Positions 1 through 11,493 of a stretch of 64,000 nt of DNA are shown here, in pieces; within the stretch, counting starts at the first letter, position 1; the number at the start of each line of letters is the position of its first letter. The notes under the pieces were generated by a model, which was not told where the DNA came from, did no database searches, and worked only from the letters and a program-made list of their open reading frames with translations. The DNA is taken from positions 682,001 through 746,000 of the forward strand of contig WAEK01000009.1 in the NCBI GenBank assembly GCA_011634665.1, read 5' to 3'. Source of the DNA: Mortierella sp. BCC40632 (lineage: Eukaryota > Mortierellomycota > Mortierellomycetes > Mortierellales > Mortierellaceae). The translations under genes were made by a program, and so were the position numbers.

Positions 1-1
1 C

Positions 2-169
2 GATGGTACTGTGGAAGAGATTTTGGCCCGAGATGACCAAGCATTGATGGAAGGACGAGGACTTCCTGCGCCAACCTCGCCTTCGTCCACACCACCATCC
101 CCTTCATCTTCCTCGTCTAGACAGGACGAAGAGCAACCTTCGGCTGCGGCGGAGGCTGTCTCTGTGTAA
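2..169 (+). CDS. C-terminal end of an unidentified protein (partial)
   Basis: The only frame open from the window edge runs 55 codons and stops at TAA 167-169. It starts with an acidic stretch (DGTVEEILARDD) and continues into a Pro/Ser-rich, then Glu/Ala-rich tail ending EAVSV. Codon use and composition look like a low-complexity C-terminus of a real gene. The rest of the gene lies outside the window, so no family can be given. The following 350 bases look like 3' UTR and intergenic DNA. Confidence 0.6.
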   Translation, partial: DGTVEEILARDDQALMEGRGLPAPTSPSSTPPSPSSSSSRQDEEQPSAAAEAVSV

Positions 170-518
170 TTATCCGTGTTAAGAATCCCAGTGAACCCCA
201 AAAGGTCCAAAGTCCGTTGGAATCATAGCTGGGGAACATACTTTCACCACCCATCCATCCTTTTTATTCTGTCCTATGTACGCGTGATGGTGTCCTAGAG
301 TGGGTGCTCCAGCTGTAGAGGAGCACTGTAACTCTGTGTGGTGACTGGGCTCTAATCCCAGTCTTGGTGTTTTTTTTTTTTTTTCGACAATCTGAAATTG
401 CCCTTTATCCTTTTCTTTCCTTTTCTTTCTTTTCTATTTGTTACTCCATGAAGATAGACCTAGTCGTCCGTAGCAAACTGTATAAACTCGAGAAAAAAAA
501 AAATAGCCGTTTTATTGT
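170..518. other. Convergent intergenic region, no gene seen
   Basis: Non-coding DNA between the stop of the first gene and the stop of the NF-YC gene on the other strand. It holds a T run near 369-384, pyrimidine-rich sequence near 405-440, and an A run near 493-503. I see no ORF worth calling. Confidence 0.6.
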
Positions 519-1756
519 TTACTTGCCGTTAGCAGCTGAAGATGATGATGACGAAGACGCAGGTGGTTGCTGTGACTGAGCTTGGACTTGGACTTGATAT
601 GCGGCTGCAGCCTGGTATTGCATATACTGCTGAAGTTGTTCCTGAGAAACTGGATAAAAGTGTGGATCAATTGCCTAGTCAACAAAGAGCAAGTGAAAGA
701 AAGAGGTTATGATAAGTAAGGAGAGGGCATTCTTCAAGGCGCCTGAGAATAATAAAATCTCTTGGATCAAGGTAGAGCAGCCATCAAGCCTACAGAAGAG
801 TATCCTGCCAATCCTCCTTGCGGGTAGTATTGGGCGTATTGCTGCTGTTGTTGAGGGTCACTGAAGGAGGTAGCCTATGAGAAAGACAGAGAATATAAGA
901 GGACTAGACGGTTATGTACAGGGCCCTAGTGCGATTGGATAGGACTGGGAGGAGGAACGAGCTGGCGCCAATTCACTGTCTCTTCAGAGACAGATTTCTT
1001 TGATGTTCCATTGTCCCCAAATACGGTCCACACATACCTCCGCAGACTGCTCTTCTCGGGTAGAGGACCTCTTTGTGGGCTTGTTGGCCTCCTCTCGAGG
1101 AACGATGTCAATCAAGAAATCAAACTGGTCTGATCGAGAGGCGGCACTAGCCACATCACTCCGCTGTAATGTCCTTCGTTTGTTTTCTTCAGCATGCATC
1201 CAGGCCCGTCGAGTGATTTCGCAGATAAAGATTTCACATCTGTGAGTAGGTGGATAGAACAACGTGAGTGGATTTGAGCTTTTGTTTGTTGCCATTTTCC
1301 CTTTGGACATTTCCACCTCTTGCATCTCGACAAATACCCCTCTCTTACGCTTTCGAAAAGAGAATAGGAGCCTCGGCACTAATCATCTTTGGAGTGGACG
1401 CCCACAGGAATCGAGGAAAGGTACAATTCGGTCCGTTAGCGATGGAAGAAAATTGGCTCGTTATTTTGTCACACATACACAAACGCACATACGAAGAGAC
1501 GCATGCGTCCATCATCCCAAAGAACCATTGAGGAAAAAAGGAAAAAGGAAAATGAAAAAAAAAAATAGTCGAAAAGGAAAGCTCCCTGTGTCTGTACCTT
1601 CACCTCAGGATCCGATTTCATGACCTTCTTGATCCGGGCCAAGGGCAAAGGATGGTTTTTGAAGTCGGCCTCGGATTGCTCAGCGGCCAGGATCTGCTCC
1701 TCCCAAAACTCTTGCGCAAACTGCTGTTGTTGCTGTTGAACAGTAACGGAACCCAT
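519..1756 (-). CDS. HAP5: CCAAT-binding transcription factor subunit C (NF-YC/HAP5)
   Basis: Five exons in phase: 1756-1598, 1386-1349, 1239-1038, 874-794, 674-519 (211 aa). The product begins [18 protein letters not shown] and contains the histone-fold core: [43 protein letters not shown] and [12 protein letters not shown], spread over exons 1-3 (about residues 38-125). This is the NF-YC signature. The known role is to pair with NF-YB and NF-YA (HAP3/HAP2) and bind CCAAT boxes in the nucleus. The C-terminus is Gln/Tyr-rich with a short Ser run. An open frame continues upstream of the chosen ATG through a Lys run, but that is low complexity and is taken as 5' UTR. Exon 2 is only 38 nt. The intron between exons 3 and 4 (163 nt) could hide another small exon, but none fits the phase. 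Confidence 0.9.
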
Positions 1757-2294
1757 TGTATTTTGCTCTTTGTTTCTTCTTTTCTTCTTCTTTTTCTTCT
1801 TCTTCTTCTTCTTTCTTTTCCTTTCCGGTTGTGTGACAGGAACAGAGGTTGAGAGTGGCAACAAGCAGGATGAGGAATAGAGCGTGAAAAGAAAGAGCGG
1901 AAGGGTTGGTACTGATCCTCCTGTCCTGTGTGTTTGTTCAGATGTCGGCTATGTTTTGGGCAAGGTTTCCGAGACTGGGATTTCAACAATTTATGAGATG
2001 AAGATGGGCGATGAGAAAGAGAAAAGGAGTGAGAGACTGAGAGTGAGAGAGGAGAGTGAGAGTGAGAGAAGAGAAGGGAGGAGAGAAATGTCTTTTTGGG
2101 TTGAATCGAGGAATCTCGTCTCGGTAGCGATCTTTTTTCAGTTGGTTGGCTAGAGAAAAAAGGAAGAGGAAAAAAAGATGCGTGTCGATCGCCTTTTCCT
2201 CCTGAATGCTGAACAAGGCGGTCTCCAGGTCCCGAGTCCTGAAAAAAAGAGCTTTTTTCCTACTACGGGGAAGGCACACAAGGTGATAGGCGGC

Positions 2295-2297
<3 letters not shown>

Positions 2298-2345
<48 letters not shown>
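2298..2345. repeat. (GA)n microsatellite
   Basis: Uninterrupted GA dinucleotide run of about 48 nt, lying 540-590 bases upstream of the NF-YC start. On the sense strand of NF-YC it reads CT. Long Ser-Leu or Arg-Glu ORFs across it are artefacts of the repeat. Confidence 0.95.
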
Positions 2346-2349
<4 letters not shown>

Positions 2350-2478
2350 AGGTGAAAGAGGACAGAGAAGGGGAGAGACACTGCCCAGAAGGCCAGAGGC
2401 CGAGAAAAGTGTGGGACTCGGAACCCTTCTCTCGTCCTCTCACGTGAGTATCCCAATGGTTCTCAACACATTGAACAA

Positions 2479-2763
2479 ATGCTTCCTTCTGTAGAGTTGA
2501 TATCCTTGGACAGGCATTTGCTCAAGGACCAAAGGCTAATCAAGCGAATCGATTTGCAAGACTGCCTACCTGTTCCTGACAAAGCCCATGAACATCTTGT
2601 GTCCCACTTGAGTAACAAAGGCGACATTGCCATCTTCATTGATGGCGAGCGCGTAGTAGAGAATGAGGCCACTCATGACCAAAGATCAATGCAACACAAG
2701 CAATTCCTCATTTTGGCCCAAAATACCCTCAGCGAAATTGACGACCGGTTGGGAAAAGACTAG
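2479..2763 (+). CDS. Uncertain ORF, strand not settled
   Basis: A 94-codon frame begins MLPSVELISLDRHLLKDQ and ends RLGKD with TAG at 2761-2763. The complementary strand in codon register is also nearly open. It reads MSGLILYYALAINEDGNVAF from 2672 and ends in VRNR at a TAG that could instead be a splice donor (AG then GTAGGC). An in-frame TGA interrupts the minus reading just upstream. Neither version matches a family I can name. One of the two may be a small gene or a degraded exon. It sits between GA repeats and a gene-free kilobase. Confidence 0.2.
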   Translation: MLPSVELISLDRHLLKDQRLIKRIDLQDCLPVPDKAHEHLVSHLSNKGDIAIFIDGERVVENEATHDQRSMQHKQFLILAQNTLSEIDDRLGKD

Positions 2764-3524
2764 CATGTTACTCAAGCGGTGGGGACTAGAGAAGAACAAG
2801 TTGTATTTGTTTAGACAAAAAAGGCCAAGGAGTCTTTATGTCAGCTTCATGTGGGCGAGTGCGATACGGAGGTAGATGTGTAAATTGCGTGTAATTGTGG
2901 GGCCAATTGATAATATAATCGCAAGCATACTCGACTAAACAAGCTGTTTAGCGCATGATCAGCAAAGGCTGCACGTCTTGGATTACGGCCTTGGGAGCGT
3001 CCAAGCAACAACCAAGTAATCTTGGGCCCATTTTACAGTGCTTCAAATAATGACCACAACAAGAACCTCCCGTAGCTTGGCCTCCGAGACCTGCAATGTA
3101 AACTAGCCTAGTCTGTCTTCTATCCAGTAGAATGATTGAGTCTGAATAGGGGTGGGTCCGATTACATTCGAGTAAACGATTTGGGATTAGTGCGTCAATC
3201 CACGCGAGTCTATTTGAACTACTCGAATAGAAGCACTATCAGACCATATCCGTACTCGTATCTTTCCAGTACGGCTTAACGAAATGAGATCTGAGTGCAT
3301 TCCGTTCAATAAGAAACACTGTAACTCCATTCCTACATCCTCCGCCTTGGGATTTTCTTTTGATCTTCCTTGAGTTTGCGCGCTTTCTTCTCATTTCCTT
3401 CTCTTCATTAGGTTCCAATCTGCTGTGCTTTGGTAAAAGATTGCAAGCACCGACCGTGAAAGCTTGCCCCAGGTCAAGGCCAAAGACCGTGATATCTTCA
3501 GGCTGACGCTCCTCACCTCAAAGC
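2764..3524. other. Intergenic, no gene seen
   Basis: About 760 bases with no ORF of note on either strand, apart from a 30-codon minus-strand fragment near 2830-2920. Base composition is more even than in the microsatellite-rich regions. No repeat or regulatory motif was recognised. Confidence 0.5.
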
Positions 3525-4065
3525 TTATTGACGTCTTTTTCTCGATTTTACCACGTTCCTGACCTCGGAAAGAAAGTAGTCTATGCCACCCATAGTCGAG
3601 GTGGTGCGAGGAAGGAGTTTGTTTTCGTCAAGACAACTAAATTTGACCAACTTTAGCTCCTCGGTCTTGAAAGCCAGGAACTCGAGGATAAATCCATCAG
3701 TTCGGAAGGACCCATAAAGAGCATCATCGCGCTTGTTATGCCAAATGAAGGGAAGGTCATTGCTCCAGATCTCGGTTTTATGACCTCTCAGCTCTTGGAT
3801 TGATATTGTTGTTGTGTTCATTCTGTACATCCTCTGCCTCTTGCGTTGCTTGGATGAGTAGCGTCCAACATCGGTAAGGACCTTGTTCAAGATGAACCCT
3901 TTAAAAGATAAAACGTGAAATCTTTAGATATCGGATTGATCGGTGGGTTTTAAGGTGTCAAAGACGATACTATTCCTCCGAACCTGATTTCTATAGTCAT
4001 AAGCCCAAAGCAGAGTGTCCAGGGCACATTCAGAAAGACTGACAAACTTGTTCTCCATCGATGAC
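3525..4065 (-). CDS. Uncharacterised protein, probably two exons
   Basis: The downstream exon (3904-3525) is an open frame encoding GFILNKVLTDVGRYSSKQR, then FIWHNKRDDALYGSFRTDG, FILEFLAFKTEELKLVKFSC and TMGGIDYFLSEVRNVVKSR. The alternating hydrophobic pattern looks like a folded domain. A candidate upstream exon (about 4065-3990) reads MSSMENKFVSLSECALDTLL followed by WAYDYRNQ and a weak GTTCGG donor; the acceptor would be the AAAG at 3905. I do not recognise the family. It could be a lineage-specific gene or a decayed one. The start and the splice are tentative. There is no clear promoter tract like those of the solid genes. Confidence 0.35.
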
Positions 4066-4241
4066 ATTGATGAAATCCTACGTCGGTCGTTCACAGGACT
4101 TTTGAGACCGAAAGCTTTCTTTGCAACTTACTTGACCGGAAAGATGTGCCCTGTAGAAGATTTTTTTTTTTTCATGCGACCCTGTAACTAAAAAGCAATC
4201 AAAGTTAGTCAAGTTAACTTATGTATAAATGCCGATTTGAT

Positions 4242-4514
4242 TCAGGTATTGCCAATTGCTCGAATAAACTTGTAGTTCGTCGCCAGACTGAGAGAAGTGG
4301 CATTGCGGGTATAATTGTTCTCGGAAACAGTGCAAAGTACAGTGGGCTGGGCACGGATAGGATCAAGACATGCCAGAACCTGAAGGATCTCGTTATCGAA
4401 AGAACCTATGCCGGAAAGGGAGGATAATCGTTCGGACACTCTCGTACGCCAGGAAGTCGCTGTCTGCACTGACAACATCTGCTTCAAACGGACGATGGAC
4501 TCTTTCGCATGCAT
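4242..4514 (-). CDS. Small uncharacterised ORF (90 codons)
   Basis: Open frame starting MHAKESIVRLKQMLSVQTA, containing FDNEILQVLACLDPIRAQ and ending KFIRAIGNT. Composition is protein-like, without low-complexity bias. It has no recognised domain. It lies just upstream, in the same orientation, of the uncharacterised 3525-4065 ORF and could be an exon of the same gene, but I found no convincing donor at its 3' end. The opposite strand carries overlapping ORFs of similar length, so coding status is unproven. Confidence 0.2.
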   Translation of the reverse strand: MHAKESIVRLKQMLSVQTATSWRTRVSERLSSLSGIGSFDNEILQVLACLDPIRAQPTVLCTVSENNYTRNATSLSLATNYKFIRAIGNT

Positions 4515-5195
4515 TCGACAAAGCTATGTCGGTCGATCGCTGATATGTGAAATACTAGTGCAAAGTTGTTGTTTTTTTCAATGCTGGTAAAGCGGCGGTT
4601 CTTTGCACGCTTTAGATCCTGGAGTCTTTGCTTAAGCGCGCTAGGATGACTCTCTCATCGCTCAAGGGCCTGAGCACACTTTGCTGCTCGTTCATCGTTC
4701 GCTTTCTCTTTTTCTATCGAAGGCCCTCCATCAAGGTAGAAAATGGCAGACATGGAGAGCCCCGAGTCTGCGATCGCGGCTTCGAACCCTTTTGGATTTG
4801 AATCTGGCTCCTGTTATAGAGCGCTCGGATAGTTAACTGGAATAAGCTTGCAGCTTCAGCGCACGTTGAGGTAGGGGTGTCCGAGGCAGGAGCGTCCGAG
4901 GAGGGGTTGTAGGTGTGGTCACTGGGGAATATCAATTCTGGCCGATAGAGTCAGAGGCCTTTGGTTCTCATTTTAACAACGGTGCCTATATAAGAGTAGA
5001 GATAGGGATGGTTAAGAGAGTGAAGAGTGAAAGAAAAAGAACAACAATGCGGAAAAGATAGGCGAGACTGATGGTAGGATTGGAAGTGAGGGTGAAACTC
5101 ACGTGTTGTGACTGTGGGAGCCAAGGTCGCCGCCGTTTTCTTCCCTCTTGGTTTGGCTTTCAGGCATTGAAAGCCAAGCGAGTTGATCGATCAGG

Positions 5196-6523
5196 ATGCA
5201 GGCTGCAAGGATCACGATGGGCACCTTTGCCCGCATGTCTCTCTCGACAATGGTATTCGCAAGAGAAAAATCCAATTTCAGATCATTCATTACATGTGTG
5301 TCCGATTTTGCGATTTTGGAAGAGCTTGGTCTACAGTGGAACTCAATGGTCTTCTTTTTTTTGACTCCTCCCTCCTAACGTCTCTAGAGGTTGCCTCTGA
5401 ATGTATCCAGGGCATCGTGGGCCCTTCTTCAGCAGGAACGCGGTTACAAGACCAACGTCCTTGACGTCCGCAAGGGCTATGTCGTTGAGTTGGGGGGAAA
5501 GCTCTCTGTGGTCCTCAGAAGAGAGTCGTCTGTGGTAAATGAGCGTGCCTTTTTTTTTTTTTTTTTTTTTTGTTTTACGAGACCAACTTGATCCTACAAA
5601 AGAAAGGCGGTGCCTCTGGGTGGATGGCGAGCCCCGACCTTCAATGCTTTATCCGGTGAAATTTCTCTCTAGTCGCTATTTATTCACTTATTTACTTCTC
5701 TCTTTCTTTCTTACACTTTCTCGTTCTCTTTAGATGGGTAGAGGAACATCAACAGTCAAGGTATTTCGGAGATCTTGAATGTGAAAAACGGACGGTGGGT
5801 TGCTGGCAGACAAAAACAAACAAACAAACAATCACACTCTAGCTTTTTGCTCACTACATGAACGGATCCAATGTACCTGTGATTATAGCTTGATGTGCAG
5901 GACTTGTTCTCAGGATCCAAGCATACGCACCGTTTCCGTTCAGATGATATGGTGGAGGTAACCGAACTAAGTGGTCATAAGTGCCAGTTCCTTTACAGGG
6001 CTGATGGACAGTTGCATCTGATGGATCCCGAAAGCTTTGAGATGTACGAGGTGCCCGAGAGCGTTCTCGAAGGTAAAAGAAATGGCTATTATGAATCCAT
6101 TGCTGGTCTGGGAGAGGGAGAAAGGAAAAGCTCCCGATTTAAACGGAGCCCTAGTTTTTTTTTTTTTTTTTTGGTGCTGACAAGTTCTCAAATTTAAAAA
6201 CTGTTTCATACTTTTCTTTCTTTCCCTCTTTTAACCCCGTAGAGAAGCAAATCCAAATGTTGTTGCCGGATATGCCTGTCCAGTTGTCGATGTTCCAACC
6301 TGATCCCGATATGCCTGGAAAACCCATTTCGGTCAAACTGCCCGCACATGCTTCATATACTGTCCGGGAGACTCATGCATCGGCAGCACAGGCCAACAAG
6401 GGTACCGTTTACAAGAACGCTGATCTGGACAATGGTATCAAAGTTCAGGTTCCAGACTTTGTCAATATCGGTGACAAGGTGATTGTCGATACCGACACTG
6501 GAAAGTATGTAAAGCGTGCATAG
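5196..6523 (+). CDS. Elongation factor P-like protein, mitochondrial
   Basis: Five exons in phase: 5196-5252, 5388-5534, 5734-5760, 5901-6072, 6243-6523 (227 aa). The N-terminus (MQAARITMGTFARMSLSTM) is Arg/Ser-rich without acids, as expected of a mitochondrial presequence. Then come the EF-P N-domain (TNVLDVRKGYVVELGGKLSVV), a loop MGRGTSTVK, FSGSKHTHRFRSDDMVEVTE, the OB domain with YRADGQLHLMDPESFEMYEV, and the C-terminal domain PISVKLPAHASYTV to VNIGDKVIVDTDTGKYVKRA. Bacterial EF-P relieves ribosome stalling at proline runs; an equivalent job on mitoribosomes is inferred. The loop that reaches the ribosomal P site is encoded by a 27-nt micro-exon and carries Arg where E. coli has the modified Lys. 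Intron 1 uses an unusual GTATTC donor, intron 3 GTATTT. Confidence 0.88.
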
Positions 6524-6748
6524 AAACAGATGAGAGAGAAACCGGTTGTTGCTGTTGCTGCTGTTGTGTTCGTACTTGTTTTGCTCTTTTTTTTTTCTTT
6601 GTTTCTTTTTTCCAAACTATAAAGATAAAAGACTAGACTGGAGACGGTATCCATTGGGAAGAGTAGTGTGTCCGACCTGTTTTGGCGCCGCTCTCTAGTG
6701 TAGGATGCAGAGTATCCCTCTTTTTCTCTCCCTTTTCTTTTCTGTTGT

Positions 6749-8584
6749 CTATATCCTTGCAGAAGAATCCATGGGCGAGTCAAAGGGAGTGGAAAATACG
6801 GAGGTTGGTGACACGGCGCCTGAATGGTCATTTATCGACTCTGGCCTATATGGTTTGGCTTTGTTGATGGGTTGGCCGATGGAAACAGTGCTTGTAGCGC
6901 TTTTCTGGCCACTAGGATAAACGTCGTGGGTAGCTCCTTTTGGCTCTCCTGATCGACTCGATGGAATATAAGTTGTCTGTGGAACATAGGCTCCGGTCGA
7001 TGGAAAGTTCTGAAGGAGCAATCCTTGACGCAATTCAAGCGCCTCTAGATCTTCATCGTGATCATGGTGGGTATGACCACGCAAACCAGAGGAGCGAGAA
7101 ACATCGAAACTCGAAGATCCATGCTGACTACTCCTGGTGGCATTATGACTTTCCTCGTCATCCCGATTACTGACGAGTTCGCCCCGGGCAGCGTTCCGGC
7201 GTTTTCGGATGTAGATCCATGCTAAAGCGGATATAACGAGAAGAGCAACGCAACCAACTGCACCTCCGATAATCGCCCCTGTGATAGATGAACTTGACGA
7301 TGATTGTGCATACGATGTAGGAGGGGTGTACTTGTCGACCCACTCATTCTTGGTAAGGTCGTAGATCAACATGGGTTTATCTCCAGCTTTGTACTCACCA
7401 TCGAGGCCACCCCAGAGGATGAACTGGTCTCCTGCAACAGTGCATGCCGAATAAATTCTTAGAGGCCCAGTTTTGCCTTTTGCCCAAGACTGTTTGACCG
7501 TATCGAGCACATAGAGCTCATTGAAAAACGTGGTGGAGGACGAATTCACTCGACCACCATAGATCACGACCTGTGTTCCATCGTCATCTTTGGAAGAAGA
7601 ATGAAAAGAGAAGAACAGTTTTTTTAGATTTCCATTGCAATTCCTAATCTTAGGCCAGGCGCTGTAGTGTTCTCAAAAGAGTAAAGATTCGACCCCGTCC
7701 AAGTCAGCTTACTTGAGGCCATGCAGTGGTCAGCACGAATTGTTGGAGTGTCCCCAGTGGTTGGCTATTGCAGGGGAACAAGGGGAAAGAAAGAAAGAGA
7801 GGAAGATGGACCGAACGCATAAGCTTTCGAGAAACGTTCCACAAAACGAATTGTGCTGTTCTTTCCAATATTGCATTCAGGCTCAGCTTACCATCGCTTG
7901 CCAAGTATCGCTCTTGGGGATGTATTCGGACACCATGTTGGCACCTTCCGCCGCCACAAGTGCAGTGTTATACCCTCCAAAGTAAAGGATACTCTCCCGC
8001 TTCTTGGACCAGGCAGATCCGTAGTAAGCCCGGGCCTCAAAGACTTGTTTCGGATCTGGAAGAGGTTTACCAGAGGAGATGGTGTCCTTTTCAAAGTCGT
8101 AGATGGACATTTCACTCCGCATCCCTGTATAACCTGCGGCGAGGTAAACTAGACCGGTTGTTGGGTCGGTGATGGCACTGACACCCTGCGTAGCACTGTG
8201 AAGAGGGTTGATTTGAGAAGGAGACCAAGTGTTGGAGGCAATTGAGTATCGCATGGCAAAGGCAGCACTGTTTGTATGAAAGACGATCATGGTCTTTTCG
8301 TCAGCCGAGAAAGCAGCTGGGTAAAGATGTCGGCTTGGTCCACTGGCGAGTTGAGTCCAGGCAGGACTAGCGGCAGTCCAGGGCACTGCGAGGTCGAGGG
8401 AGAAGAATTGGTTAACGTCCAGCCCGGTAGAATTTCCGCCCTGGATGTAGAACTTTGTGGAGGTTCGAGCGACGGCCATTGCGGCTGCGACTACTGGCGC
8501 AGCTGCAGAGGTGGATTGAGCATCAGTGCGAGTGAGAGCAAAAGGGAGGAGGAAGAGGAGGAGATGCATTGGATGAAGAGTCAT
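6749..8584 (-). CDS. Kelch-repeat single-pass membrane protein (paralogue 1)
   Basis: Three exons: 8584-7892, 7764-7713 (52 nt), 7587-6749; 527 aa. A signal peptide (MTLHPMHLLLFLLPFALTRT) favours the second in-frame ATG over one 30 nt upstream at 8614. The extracellular part has kelch-type blades: FYIQGG, AITDPTTGLVYLAAGYTG, SILYFGGYN, TQVVIYGGRV and FILWGGLDG, with spaced Trp residues (about residues 25-330). A Ser run leads to one transmembrane helix (GAIIGGAVGCVALLVISALA, about 352-376), then IRKRR and a cytosolic Ser/His/Pro-rich tail. Such proteins are common in Mortierella-type fungi; the ligand is unknown. The gene structure matches the paralogue at 19920-22300. It is head-to-head with the glycosyltransferase gene at 9340. 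Confidence 0.85.
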
Positions 8585-8758
8585 GATGAGGGGTTGAAAA
8601 GGGGAATGGGTCATGAGGAGGATGTGTAATGCACTCTAAGGGATGAGAATAGAGATGATTACGAACGAAAGAAGAGGAAGAGGAAGAAGAAGAGGAAGAA
8701 AGAAAGAGAGAAAGAAAGAAAGAGCAAAGAGCATGGCTAACAGCTAGACCAAGCTTGT

Positions 8759-8762
8759 TCTC

Positions 8763-8807
<45 letters not shown>

Positions 8808-8843
8808 CTCTCTCTCCTCTCTCTCCTCTCTCTCCTCTCTCTT
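8759..8843. repeat. CT-rich microsatellite between divergent genes
   Basis: A CT dinucleotide run to about 8803, followed by degenerate CTCTCCT units to 8843. It sits in the 755-base region between the divergent kelch and glycosyltransferase starts. Purine-rich GAAGAGGAAG blocks (8670-8730) nearer the kelch ATG read as a pyrimidine tract on that gene's sense strand. Confidence 0.9.
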
Positions 8844-9339
8844 TCTTGACACAGCAGGAGAGCCCGTCCCAGCGCGACAGAATAAGGTTTCTTGATAACA
8901 TTTGTCCCCGGTGGAGCTGTGCTCGAGAGAGACGAGACGATACTCAAAGGTAGGCGAGAATATGCTTCTCTCTCTTGACCTCTCTCTTGACCTCTCCCTT
9001 GCGCCAGACCCCTATTGTTTTGGCTGGGACCTAGCAATCTGCATTCACGCACTGCCACATGTCTCTTCCTCTTGAGGGACCGCAATGCACGCTTAGCCAG
9101 GGCATTGGTCTTGGAATCCCTCTAAAGTTGTCTCTGAAGACGCGCGCCAGTGTTCCTCCAGCGGACTGCCACAGTCCCAAAGTCGCGAATCCTCTTTGCC
9201 TAGAGCAGCCAGTATCGCCCACGCGAGATATCAGGAAATAATGATAGCTCCAGCCCTTTTTATCTTTTCTGCATGCATGCTCTCATGCAAGCTGGCCATT
9301 CATTCCAGACTCTTTCCATTTCAACTATCACAACCGAGC

Positions 9340-9982
9340 ATGAAAACCTTCGAGGGCTACACCTTTTGCTATTACGTCTCTGGTCATGGTAATGAGGTCT
9401 GTGTGTTTCTTTCCCTTCATGCCCTGATTGCATTGCAGGGCAAGGGGTGGGCATGGGGAGGAAGAGCATTCCACCAATTCATGCTCATGCTCGTCTTTTG
9501 TTTGTCTATGATATCGACCCTTCTGGACTTCTCCACTCAAGGCTTCGGTCATGCTACTAGGGTCAACCAAATCATCACAGAGCTCCTCAAACGCTGCACC
9601 ATACCCTTGGACCAGCTTTCGTCTTCGCCTGCAATGGCCGCCGTCTCTCCACAGGAACCAGGTTCCTCTCGACATACTATCTACATCGTCTCGGATGCAC
9701 CCCAGTTTATCTTTCAGGACGTAATTGCCCTTGGGGCGATCTATCGCAATGCAAAGGTCGATGCAGGAGTCGTCCAGCCTCTGGTAGGGGGGAATACGAG
9801 CTGCTTGGGTGGTTCATTTTTTAGTTCTTGGATTCTTGGCCGCTCGCGCATGTGTGTGTGGTGTTGAGGAGAAAAGGGAAGTGAGGCAACTATGCAGTAA
9901 CAATAGGACGATAAGCTGGTCCTGAAGAGGATTGCGAAAGGGCCTTTGGTCGTGGTATTGTGGATTCGACTTTTGCTCTCTC

Positions 9983-10043
<61 letters not shown>

Positions 10044-10440
10044 CCCTCTCCCCTCTCTCCCTACTCTCCCCAAATGTCTCTTTCCGGATTACCTTGGTTG
10101 GCCCTATTCATGTTTGACCACGAGTGTGTTCTATATTGAATATTTTTACCTCCACTCTCTCTCTCTCTCTCGCACCCGTGTCACTGAACTTCTTTCTTTC
10201 CTTTATGCGGAAAGGCCTATTCGGTAGATCGACAGCAGACCATTGAAGGTGTCAAGAGTTTCCTTTCAAGGCGGGATGAAATGATCCGACACGAGGTGGC
10301 ATGGCTCGCCCAGGTCGGAGCAGACTGTGTGCTTGCCGATGCACCATTCCTACCATGGTAAGAGAATCGCCCCTTGCATAGACATTTTCTTTTTTCCTGC
10401 TCTGTCAATCAACAACTCATACTCGCTCGCTTACTCTATA

Positions 10441-10526
<86 letters not shown>

Positions 10527-11458
10527 TCCGTGATTCACTTTGGTCAAACCCGCTGCTCTAGTGCGGCAGCACACGCGTTTGGGATTCCAGCATGTCTGAT
10601 CACCAACTTTACCTTTGACGAGGTCTATCGGTTCCTACGCGAGGGTGACCCGATGGACAGGGACGTGATCGCGTGTGCGGACGCTGCCCTTGAGGACTAC
10701 AGGAAGGCAACCCTCCTTTTGCGACTACCTGGCTCCATTGACATTCCAGCATTCGAAGATGAAATCCAGGCTTTGGAATCGACTCCATTATCCTTGAAGG
10801 AGACTCATCTTGGCACTGATGCGATCAAGAATGGGGTTCCTTCGAATGGTCTGACAGTAAGGCTCAATGACGACCTGAATGGAACCCAGCAGCTCAATGA
10901 GTAAGTCCTGGGGGATTAAAGGGTTGGTGCCTGTGAAGGACTTTTTTTTTTTTTTTCTTACTTGTCGAGAAGCACTAGACCTTTCCATTCATGGTATCCA
11001 CTCTCCTCTTCTTTGTTTGAATCGAAGCAGTGCAAGGACCCTTACTGAGCAGTTTGCAGAACTGTTGAGCAAGTCGGGGGGTCTCAAGCGTCGAGCAATC
11101 GATGTTCCAATGGTGGTGCGAAAGTCGATCCATAGTCGGGAGGAGGTCCTGCGGTCGTTGGGGGTGGACGAAGAGACGATTGCAACCAAGAAGATGGTTC
11201 TAGTCTCGTTTGGAGGTCAGAGACTGAAGCAAGGATGGGGGAATCCTCTTCCTGAAGGCTGGATCGGAGTCATTTGTGGTCTACCCGTCTCTCATGAGCT
11301 GCCCGAGGGATTCTATAGGAGCCCACATGGAGTGTATGTGCCTGACCTTACCAATGCCGCCGACATTGTCATTGGGAAGCTGGTAGGCTCCTCTCTTTAT
11401 CCTAAATCTCTCTGATGCCCATGGTCAACTCCTGTCCTTGACTAACTCTTGGGCCTGG

Positions 11459-11493
<35 letters not shown>

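Noticed and set aside
2430..2672. Possible TRAPPC2L-like exon on the minus strand
   Set aside because: A faint resemblance around NEDGNVAFVTQ, but the N-terminal half is missing, an in-frame stop intervenes and downstream exons do not continue the family.
4745..4845. tRNA-like sequence on the minus strand (GATTCAAATCC and GGGTTCGAAGCC, near CCGAGCGCTCTATAAC)
   Set aside because: Box B-like words are present, but I could not fold an acceptor stem or a proper anticodon arm around them.
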